DNA of 9,417 nt from Pseudomonadota bacterium (GTDB lineage: Bacteria; Myxococcota; Polyangia; Polyangiales; Polyangiaceae), in NCBI GenBank assembly GCA_023419055.1, contig JAEZYO010000727.1, positions 1 through 9,417 on the forward strand, read 5' to 3'. Below the pieces are notes generated by a model, which worked only from the letters and a program-made list of their open reading frames with translations, was not told the DNA's origin and searched no databases. The first letter of the stretch is position 1. Each line of letters opens with the position of its first letter. Both the position numbers and the translations under genes were made by a program. Of this stretch, positions 1-5,959 are shown piece by piece.

Positions 1-826
1 TCTCGTCGAGGAACAGGGTGCCGCCGCGCGCCCGCGCGAAGCGCCCTTCCCTCCGGGCCACCGCGCCCGTGAAAGCCCCCCGCTCGTGCCCGAAAAGCGC
101 GGCCTCGAGGATACTCTCCGGGAGCGCGGCGCAGTTGACGGCCACGAACGGGCCGTCACGCCGCGCGCTCTTGCCGTGGATGAAGCGCGCGAGGAGCTCC
201 TTGCCCGTGCCGCTCTCCCCGAGGACGAGGACCGTCGCGCTCGAAGGCGCCGCCTGGGTCGCGACGTCGAGCACGTGCCGGAGCGCGGGGCTCTGCCCGA
301 CGATCTCGCGCGTGGTGAGGAGCTTCAGCTCTTGCTTCAGCGACCGGTTCTCGACCAGCAACGACTGCCGCTCCGCTGCCTTGCGCACGCTCTTCACGAT
401 CGTCATGCGCTTGAGCGGCTTCTCCACGAAATCGTACGCGCCCTCACGCATGGCCTGCACGGCGGTCTCCACGGTGCCGTAAGCGGTCATCATGACGAGC
501 TCGGTGTCGGGCGATACCTCTTTCAGCGCACGGAGCAGCTCGAGACCGCTCGTCCCCGGCATCATCAAATCCGTGAGGACCACCTGAACCCGGTGTTTGC
601 GCACGATCTCGAGCGCGCTCTTCGCGCCGTCGGCGGCGAACACGCGGAAGCCCTCGCGCTGGAAGATCTTTTGCAGCGAGGTGAGGTTGCTGGGCTCGTC
701 GTCGACCACGAGCACCGTGACCTCCGGACCGAGCGCGGGGGCAGGATCGGAGCCGGGGGACAGTTCGTCAGAAGCCGAGGACAAGTTGTCTTCCACGTTT
801 GCCACCCTGTCAGAGCTTGGACCCAT
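1..826 (-). CDS. sigma-54-dependent NtrC-family response regulator (3' end cut by window edge)
   Basis: This is a cytoplasmic transcription activator: a phosphorylated receiver domain controls an AAA+ ATPase that opens promoters held by sigma-54 RNA polymerase. 275 residues are visible. The receiver domain spans roughly 36-150, with an acidic pocket at D42-D43, phospho-acceptor D86 in TDLMMPG, T114 and K136 in EKPL. A short linker leads to the AAA+ domain from about 173, with Walker A GESGTGKE (203-210), the sigma-54-contacting GAFTGA loop (250-255) and the start of Walker B, GGTLFLDE (268-275), at the window edge. The C-terminal half of the ATPase and the expected helix-turn-helix lie outside. 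The start at ATG 826 has no clear ribosome site. GTG 796, ten codons on, is preceded by AGGGTGG at good spacing and is an equal alternative. Both keep the whole receiver. The gene is divergent from the methyltransferase. The family is certain; the target is unknown. Confidence 0.95.
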   Translation of the reverse strand, partial: MGPSSDRVANVEDNLSSASDELSPGSDPAPALGPEVTVLVVDDEPSNLTSLQKIFQREGFRVFAADGAKSALEIVRKHRVQVVLTDLMMPGTSGLELLRALKEVSPDTELVMMTAYGTVETAVQAMREGAYDFVEKPLKRMTIVKSVRKAAERQSLLVENRSLKQELKLLTTREIVGQSPALRHVLDVATQAAPSSATVLVLGESGTGKELLARFIHGKSARRDGPFVAVNCAALPESILEAALFGHERGAFTGAVARREGRFARARGGTLFLDE

Positions 827-832
827 TGTCAA

Positions 833-858
833 AGTGGTGGCAAGAATGCAGAACCACT
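833..858. repeat. inverted repeat AGTGGT-N14-ACCACT upstream of the regulator
   Basis: Perfect 6-base arms at 833-838 and 853-858 sit just upstream of the regulator's ATG at 826, inside the shared divergent intergenic region (827-933). The size suits a dimeric operator, for example for autoregulation, or a small leader hairpin. Six-base arms can occur by chance, so the role is inference. Confidence 0.35.
835..850 (+). promoter_or_regulatory. weak candidate sigma-54 promoter (TGG-N10-TGCA spacing)
   Basis: TGG at 835-837 and TGCA at 847-850 place the GG and GC dinucleotides exactly ten bases apart, as sigma-54 -24/-12 promoters require. The bases after GG are TGG rather than the consensus CAC, and only one T precedes GC, so the match is partial. 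Transcription would start near 861 and read into the methyltransferase at 934. What gives it weight is the divergent neighbour, itself a sigma-54 activator. A GG-N10-GC pattern is common in GC-rich DNA, so confidence is low. Confidence 0.22.
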
Positions 859-933
859 CGAGTTTATTCCACGCGCCGGCACATTTGCCTCCCGGCTTGA
901 GGCCCCAAAGGGCTCGCCGGTAGGCTGCGGCGG

Positions 934-2451
934 TTGGACTCGCTCGCGCCCGCCTCTTACGAAGCCGTGCCTTACGACGCGAAGCCGATCGCGGCCACCG
1001 ATCCCGATCGAGCGTCGGTGATCGGTCGCCTCTTCGGGATCGAGACCGCGAACGTCGCGCGCGCTCGGGTGCTCGAGCTCGGCTGCGCCGAAGGTACGAA
1101 CCTGCTCGCGCTGGCCTCCGCCTACCCCGAGGCGAGCTTCATCGGCATCGATTTGTCGTCAGCGCTGCTCGACTTCGCTCGCTCGTCGCTCTCCGAGCTC
1201 GCTCTCGACAACGTGCGCTTCGAGCAGGGTGACATCAGCGACCTTCCAGCGCGAAGCGGCGAGTTCGATTTCGTCATCGCGCACGGCGTCTACTCTTGGG
1301 TGCCGGCCACGGTGCGCAACGCCCTGTTCGCAGGGATGCGGCGACTGCTCGCTCCGCGAGGAGTCGGCTACGTGAGCTACAACGTCTACCCGGGCTGCCA
1401 CGCGCTCGAAGCGGTGCGCCAGATCGGGACGTACTTCGCCGAGCGCAGCGAGAGCCCGGTCGCGACCCTCGACAACCTGCGCGAGGTGTCACGCATTTTC
1501 TCCGTCGGCCTCTCCCCGGATCGCAGCGCAACCTCTGTCTTGAAGGAAGAGTTCGGGCGGGCGGCGAGCGCCGACAATGCCTTGCTGGCTCATCACTTCT
1601 TCGGTCGAACGAGCGACGCGGTCTACTTCCATCGCTTCGTCGAGCAAGCTCGCGATCACGGGCTCGAGTATCTGGCCGACGCGTTCTTGCACCTCTCCAA
1701 CCCGGCGCGCCTCGACCTCGAGGGACAGAAGGTCTTGAAGCGGTTCGGCACGGACGTCGTGCGCTCGGAACAATGCATCGACATCTTGACCGGCACCCCG
1801 TTCAGGCAATCCCTCCTCGTGCGCGACGATCTCGACTTCCGGCGTGAGCTCAAGCCAGATCCCGTCACCTCCTTCTTCATCGGCTGCGACGCCAAGCTGG
1901 AAGACGAGGTCGATCTCGCGCCGAACGTGCCGATGCGCTTCTCGTTACCAGGTCAGAGCGCGGCCACGCTCTCCTCACCGCTCAACAAGGCCATGCTCCT
2001 GCACCTCATCGAGGCCGCGCCGGAGCAAGTCGCGTTCGAGGACCTCGGTGTTCGCGCGGCGGTTCAGGTGCACGAGGCAGGCATCCCCGTCGACGCGGCT
2101 CGCGTGGAGCAGAGCCTCTCGGAAGCCCTACTCGGCCTGTACGTTCGCGGGTTCGTGCACTTTCGGACCACCCCGCTCGGTTGCCTGCGCAAGCCCGGCT
2201 TGCGCCCGAAGGCGCTCCGCTTCGCTCGGCACCAGGCGTCGCACGGCAGGCTCGTCACCAACCGACTGTTCGTGCCCGCGCCCCTACCCGGCAGAGCGCG
2301 CCTCCTCCTCGAGCTCCTGGACGGCACTCGCGACCGAGCGAGCCTCTTCGATCACTGGCGGGCGCTCGTAGGCTCCCTCGATCCCGCGCTCGATCGCGAG
2401 TTCTCGGCGTACCTCGACCATTTCGGGAAGCTCGGCCTGCTCGAGGCCTGA
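934..2451 (+). CDS. class I SAM-dependent methyltransferase with methyltransferase regulatory domain
   Basis: Predicted soluble enzyme of 505 residues that transfers a methyl group from S-adenosylmethionine to an unknown substrate. The N-terminus [12 protein letters not shown] (8-19) is a family signature. The Rossmann domain follows, with motif [12 protein letters not shown] (46-56), the acidic strand GIDLS (71-75), QGDIS (98-102) and [14 protein letters not shown] (111-124). After about residue 200 the pattern [24 protein letters not shown] and [13 protein letters not shown] (283-295) matches the regulatory domain usually attached to such methyltransferases (Pfam MethyTransf_Reg). A C-terminal part with [11 protein letters not shown] (457-467) completes the usual architecture. 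The start is TTG 934: an in-frame stop lies at 898, no ATG or GTG occurs between them, and the next start (GTG 967) would remove the conserved N-terminal motif. It is divergent from the sigma-54 regulator and convergent with the histidine kinase, so probably monocistronic. The substrate cannot be read from the sequence. Confidence 0.9.
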   Translation: MDSLAPASYEAVPYDAKPIAATDPDRASVIGRLFGIETANVARARVLELGCAEGTNLLALASAYPEASFIGIDLSSALLDFARSSLSELALDNVRFEQGDISDLPARSGEFDFVIAHGVYSWVPATVRNALFAGMRRLLAPRGVGYVSYNVYPGCHALEAVRQIGTYFAERSESPVATLDNLREVSRIFSVGLSPDRSATSVLKEEFGRAASADNALLAHHFFGRTSDAVYFHRFVEQARDHGLEYLADAFLHLSNPARLDLEGQKVLKRFGTDVVRSEQCIDILTGTPFRQSLLVRDDLDFRRELKPDPVTSFFIGCDAKLEDEVDLAPNVPMRFSLPGQSAATLSSPLNKAMLLHLIEAAPEQVAFEDLGVRAAVQVHEAGIPVDAARVEQSLSEALLGLYVRGFVHFRTTPLGCLRKPGLRPKALRFARHQASHGRLVTNRLFVPAPLPGRARLLLELLDGTRDRASLFDHWRALVGSLDPALDREFSAYLDHFGKLGLLEA

Positions 2452-2466
2452 GCGCTGCTCAGCGCC
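2445..2466. terminator. hairpin between convergent genes, containing both stop codons
   Basis: A perfect 6-base-pair stem, CTGAGC (2448-2453) with GCTCAG (2457-2462), closes a three-base loop. It extends by three more pairs (GGC 2445-2447 with GCC 2464-2466) across one bulged C at 2463. The TGA of the methyltransferase (2449-2451) and the TGA of the kinase (complement of 2459-2461) each lie in one arm. The hairpin forms on either transcript, so a bidirectional terminator or 3'-end stabiliser is plausible. No U-tract follows on either strand, so intrinsic termination is uncertain. Confidence 0.45.
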
Positions 2467-4240
2467 GCCCGACGACGCGCCGAATCTGCCTCGCGAGCTC
2501 ATCGCTCGAAAAAGGCTTGTGGAGGAAGACGTCCGCGATCCTGGCCGCGCTCGAGTCGGGCTCGGCGTACCCGGACCAGAGGATCACCTTGCCGTCGGGG
2601 AAGGTGCTCCGAAAGCCCTCGATCAACTGGCGAGCCGGCGCCCCGGGCATGACGCTGTCCGAACACAACGCGTGAATGGGCTCGCGATGCCGCCGCGCGA
2701 CGAGCAGCCCCTCCGAGGCGTCCGAGGCCTCCAGCACCTTGAACGCGTGCCGCTCGAGGCCGCGCTGGAGCGCGCGACGCACCCCCTGATCGTCGTCGAC
2801 GATCAGGACGGTGAGCTCCTGGCGCTCGGGTCGCGGCTCGGATTTCGGCGCAGCGCCCGACGTCTCCTCGGCGACCGGCAAAAAGAGCGAGATCGCCGTG
2901 CCGCGTCCGAGCTCGCTCCTCACCTCCACCCGACCACCGAGCTCCGTCACGAACTCGCGGACCGTGGCCAGACCGAGCCCGGTGCCAGCCGCCGCCTTGG
3001 TCGTGAAGAACGGCTCGAAGAGCCTGGCCTTCACCTCCTGGCTCATCCCGACGCCGGTATCCGCGACCTCGAGCACCGCTAGCGGCCGGCCGTTGCCGCG
3101 CTCCGCTTCGCTCGCCTCCCGCACCGAGAGCGTGAGTTTCCCTCCGTCGCGCATGGCGTCGCGAGCGTTCAAGGCCAGATTCGTGATCGCCCGCTGGAGC
3201 TGCCCTTCGTTCACGAGCACCGTCGGATCGGCCAGGCGCTCCAAGGTAAGCTCGATGTTGCGAGGGAGGACGCGCGAGAGGATCGTGGCCATGCGCTCGA
3301 CCAGGGGCAGGAGGCGCTCGGGGCGCGTGCCCGTGGAGGCGTGCGGACCGAACGCGCGCAGCTCGCGCGTCGTCGCCGCTCCCTGCGTGGCCGCCGCTCG
3401 GATCGCGTCGAGCGCGAGGCGGCTCTGCTCCGAAAACTCACCATATTCTTCGAGCTCGTCCACGCTCGCGAAGATGACGAGGAGCGCGTTGTTGAAGTCG
3501 TGCGCCATGCTGCTCGAGAGCCGGCCCAGGATCTCGAGCTCCTGTGCTTTGCGGAACGCTGCCTCCCGCAAGCTCATCCTCTCGCGCAGGCGCTCCTTCT
3601 CCCGCTCTTCCTCCAAGAGGCGCTCGAGTGTGCGCGTCTTGTCGATCAAGAGCTGCTCTGCTTGGCCGACCAGGTAACTTATCCCCACGACGCACGCCAT
3701 GGCGCCCATGAAAAAGATCGCCGCGACTCGCAGGACCACGACCCCGCGAGAGGCATCGAGCATGGTCGCCCAGTCGCCGACGCGCGTCACGAGACCCGCG
3801 CGCTCGAGGAGCGGGACGGCGACCAGGATCGCCGTCGATCCGATCGCTGCAGTGAACCCTCCCGCTCGCCCGAAGAGCAGCGTGGCCATCCAGACGGCCA
3901 TGCAGAGGCCGACGAGCGCGTTCGGAGCGAAGCCGAGGTAGGAGAGCCCGATGATGCAAGCCAGGTAGAGGCTCGCGAAGAGCGCGCCCGCTCGCTCCGG
4001 GAACTCGAGTTTCGGCAACAGGAGACCGAGCAGCGACAGCGCCAGCGTTCCGAAGAGCAGGACCTCCGAAACGCGCGGCAGCAGTCCCTGGACGAGGGTG
4101 AGCACCGAGGCGACGCCGATGGCCGCGAAGTTCGCCCAGCCGAGCCCGCGCAACATGCGCTCGCGCCACGTCTGGCGCTCGCTCGCCAGGTCGTTCGGCG
4201 CCTCCGGCGGGTACCCGTTCCCTCGGCTCTCCTCGAGCAT
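2459..4240 (-). CDS. membrane hybrid sensor histidine kinase with C-terminal receiver domain
   Basis: A 593-residue inner-membrane signalling kinase. The N-terminal third has about six hydrophobic segments (near 37-54, 58-76, 86-104, 107-124, 129-145 and 166-192) joined by short loops, so there is no sizeable periplasmic sensor domain. A charged coiled-coil-like helix (about 196-235) leads to the dimerisation domain, with phospho-acceptor H247 in SMAHDFNN. The ATPase domain shows the N box NLALNARDAM (N354, N358), G1 DTGVGM (394-399), F box FEPFFTTK (408-415) and G2 GTGLGL (419-424). A receiver from about 475 has D482-D484, phospho-acceptor D528 in SDSVMPG, S556 where Thr is more usual, and K575 in HKPF. 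All catalytic residues are present. The start at ATG 4240 has only a weak GGGA close to it. The signal and partner are unknown. The sigma-54 regulator 1.6 kb away is one possible partner, but transfer from the attached receiver would need a separate HPt protein. Confidence 0.95.
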   Translation of the reverse strand: MLEESRGNGYPPEAPNDLASERQTWRERMLRGLGWANFAAIGVASVLTLVQGLLPRVSEVLLFGTLALSLLGLLLPKLEFPERAGALFASLYLACIIGLSYLGFAPNALVGLCMAVWMATLLFGRAGGFTAAIGSTAILVAVPLLERAGLVTRVGDWATMLDASRGVVVLRVAAIFFMGAMACVVGISYLVGQAEQLLIDKTRTLERLLEEEREKERLRERMSLREAAFRKAQELEILGRLSSSMAHDFNNALLVIFASVDELEEYGEFSEQSRLALDAIRAAATQGAATTRELRAFGPHASTGTRPERLLPLVERMATILSRVLPRNIELTLERLADPTVLVNEGQLQRAITNLALNARDAMRDGGKLTLSVREASEAERGNGRPLAVLEVADTGVGMSQEVKARLFEPFFTTKAAAGTGLGLATVREFVTELGGRVEVRSELGRGTAISLFLPVAEETSGAAPKSEPRPERQELTVLIVDDDQGVRRALQRGLERHAFKVLEASDASEGLLVARRHREPIHALCSDSVMPGAPARQLIEGFRSTFPDGKVILWSGYAEPDSSAARIADVFLHKPFSSDELARQIRRVVGRR

Positions 4241-4339
4241 GGATCCCGGTACTAGCCCGGCCGAGCCGCGGGTGGAAAGCGCCCGCCCCCGCAGGCGCCC
4301 GGATCGCCAGAAACAGCGCCGACGCGCTCCTGCCGCGCG

Positions 4340-4374
4340 CCGGCAAAGCGCGAGGCCACTCCCGGAAAAGCGCG
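4340..4374. repeat. imperfect 13-base direct repeat with 22-base period
   Basis: CCGGCAAAGCGCG (4340-4352) recurs as CCGGAAAAGCGCG (4362-4374), one mismatch, 22 bases or about two helical turns apart. It lies just before the ribosome site of the lipoprotein, in the 153-base region divergent from the kinase. Tandem operator half-sites on one DNA face are possible. AAAGCGC also occurs at 4276-4282 and inside coding sequence (for example 92-98), so the word may simply be common here. Confidence 0.3.
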
Positions 4375-4378
4375 CCGT

Positions 4379-4385
4379 GGTGAGG
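4379..4385 (+). promoter_or_regulatory. ribosome binding site deciding the lipoprotein start
   Basis: GGTGAGG ends eight bases before ATG 4394, ideal spacing. A GTG in the same frame at 4385 overlaps this site and would lack its own, so ATG 4394 is preferred. Confidence 0.6.
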
Positions 4386-4393
4386 TGCTCGCC

Positions 4394-5851
4394 ATGCGGA
4401 ACCGTGAACTCGGAGCGGTTTCGATCCTCGCCGCACTCACCCTCTTAGGTTATTCCGCGTGCGCTGCCGGAGCGGGCGGAGACGACCCCTACCCGGGCCC
4501 ATCCGTCGGCGGAACGAGCGGCGGAGCCGCGGCGGTCGCCGGGGCGGGCGGAGACGATCCCGAAGCAGCAGGAGCCGGTGGCGAGGAGCCCGATCCAGGA
4601 ATCGACCTGGGTGGAGCGCCGAGCTCCATGGGCGGAGCCGACGGCGTCGAGACCTGCGCGGCCGCCGTGTCGAAGGCGGAGCGGCTGCCGCTCGATCTCT
4701 ACCTCATGCTCGATTCATCGGGCTCGATGAGCGCAGGGGCGCCGGAGGGCGGGACGAAGTGGGAGGCCGTCAAGGGTGCCCTCGAAGGCTTCATCACCGA
4801 CGAGTCGTCGAGCGACATCGGCGTCGGCCTCCAGTACTTTCCCGTCGATCACCCGGACGTCCCCGAGACGTGTACGACCAATGACGAGTGCGGCCTTGCC
4901 GGGGAGTGTGCTCTCAAGTGGTGTTGGAACTATCCAGAAGCGATCCCTTGTGAGACGAACGCCGACTGCAGCATCTACGGTCCGTGTGTCGAGATCGCGC
5001 AGTGCTCCGAGTCCGGCCTGGATTGCTACCCGGCGGGAGCAGAATGCAGCGGGACGAACGGGACCTGCACGGCCTGGGGCGGACCGAGCTTTTGTCTTCA
5101 TCCCTCGAGCTGTGCGGTGAGCGCCTACGCGACGCCCGACGTGCCGATCGCGCCGCTCTCGGAGAACTCGAGCGCGCTCTTGGCCTCGCTCTCCGAAGAG
5201 GTGCCGGACGGTGCCTTCACCACGACGGGCCCCGCCGTGCGAGGCGCCCTGCAGCACGCCGCCGACTATGCGGAGGAGAACCCGGAGCATACCGTCGCGG
5301 TCGTCCTTGCGACCGATGGGCTCCCGAGCGAAGGCGAGTGCGAGCCGGACGACATCGCTTCGATCGCGACCATCGTCACTCAGGGTCGGATCGGTAAGCC
5401 GCCGGTACGAACGTTCGTGATCGGCATCTTCGGTCAGGGTGACCAGGGCGCGTTCGACAACCTCACGGCCATCGCGACGGCTGGAGGTTACCCCGCCTTC
5501 CTGGTCGATTCGGACACGGACGACGTGACCGCAGCCTTCAAAGACGCCCTGGACGAGATTCGCGGCGCTGCCCTCGCCTGCGAGTTCAAGCTGCCCGCCG
5601 CGGAGGACGGCGAGAGCCTGAACTACGCCCTCGTCAACGTCACCGTCGGTAACGACGAGGATTCGGTGCGGCTCGCGTACGTCGAGCGCGAAAAAGACTG
5701 CGAAGAGGAAGGCGGCTGGTACTACGACGTGAACCCTTCGGCGGGCATCCCCTCCCGCATCATTGCCTGCGCCGCGACGTGTGAGGCCCTCCAGGGCTCC
5801 GCGAAAGACACGGTCGAGATCGAGGTCGGCTGCGCCACGGTGGTGAAATAG
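4394..5851 (+). CDS. secreted VWA-domain protein, probable lipoprotein, with Cys-rich insertion
   Basis: A 485-residue exported protein, probably anchored to a membrane and acting by metal-dependent binding; the ligand is unknown. The N-terminus MRNREL plus a hydrophobic stretch ends in LLGYSAC, giving a lipid-anchor cysteine at C23. The Tyr at -3 is atypical for a lipobox, so signal peptidase I cleavage is an alternative. A Gly/Ala/acidic low-complexity linker (about 24-85) contains AGAGG and GGDDP repeats. The VWA domain starts near 97. Its MIDAS is complete: DSSGS (D107, S109, S111), a Thr in TTTGPA (about 276-278) and D308 in ATDG. Between the first MIDAS strand and the Thr sits a block with 13 cysteines (160-240). 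It begins with two similar units, CTTNDEC and CETNADC, and probably forms disulphides outside the cytoplasm. Further cysteines (396, 436, 459, 463, 480) lie in the C-terminal region. Myxobacterial genomes carry many proteins of this style. The gene is divergent from the kinase. Confidence 0.88.
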   Translation: MRNRELGAVSILAALTLLGYSACAAGAGGDDPYPGPSVGGTSGGAAAVAGAGGDDPEAAGAGGEEPDPGIDLGGAPSSMGGADGVETCAAAVSKAERLPLDLYLMLDSSGSMSAGAPEGGTKWEAVKGALEGFITDESSSDIGVGLQYFPVDHPDVPETCTTNDECGLAGECALKWCWNYPEAIPCETNADCSIYGPCVEIAQCSESGLDCYPAGAECSGTNGTCTAWGGPSFCLHPSSCAVSAYATPDVPIAPLSENSSALLASLSEEVPDGAFTTTGPAVRGALQHAADYAEENPEHTVAVVLATDGLPSEGECEPDDIASIATIVTQGRIGKPPVRTFVIGIFGQGDQGAFDNLTAIATAGGYPAFLVDSDTDDVTAAFKDALDEIRGAALACEFKLPAAEDGESLNYALVNVTVGNDEDSVRLAYVEREKDCEEEGGWYYDVNPSAGIPSRIIACAATCEALQGSAKDTVEIEVGCATVVK

Positions 5852-5959
5852 CCCGATCGGCTGGGCGGTCGAGCTCCGCGGATAAGTGCCTACAAAAAGG
5901 CTGCCGGCGGCGGGTTAGGGCTTTCCATCTGCTTCGAAGTTCAGTAGTTCCTGCGGGGG
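5852..5959. other. short intergenic region, no gene
   Basis: These 108 bases separate the lipoprotein from the SNF2 gene on the same strand. They hold the palindrome CCGATCGG (5853-5860) and two four-base-pair hairpins without U-tracts. I find no convincing promoter or terminator, so whether the two genes share a transcript is open. Confidence 0.5.

Noticed and set aside
841..862. Possible sigma-54 promoter on the minus strand for the regulator
   Set aside because: The TGG and TTGC elements are there, but GG and GC are 12 bases apart instead of 10, which the family does not tolerate well.
86..1021. Long plus-strand open frame (311 codons) over the response regulator and methyltransferase start
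   Set aside because: It is antisense to the clear receiver and AAA+ domains, rich in Arg, Leu and His as expected for a GC-rich shadow frame, and has no recognisable domain.
3341..4255. Plus-strand frame of 304 codons opposite the histidine kinase
   Set aside because: Low-complexity Arg/Glu/Leu composition, no domain, and fully antisense to a kinase with complete motifs.
3438..4436. Minus-strand frame of 332 codons in another phase of the kinase and its upstream region
   Set aside because: Arg/Ala/Gly-rich shadow; the kinase frame over the same bases has membrane segments and catalytic motifs.
5852..5901. Intrinsic terminator after the lipoprotein gene
   Set aside because: Only four-base-pair stems (for example GCCT/AGGC at 5888-5901) and no U-tract; too weak to call.
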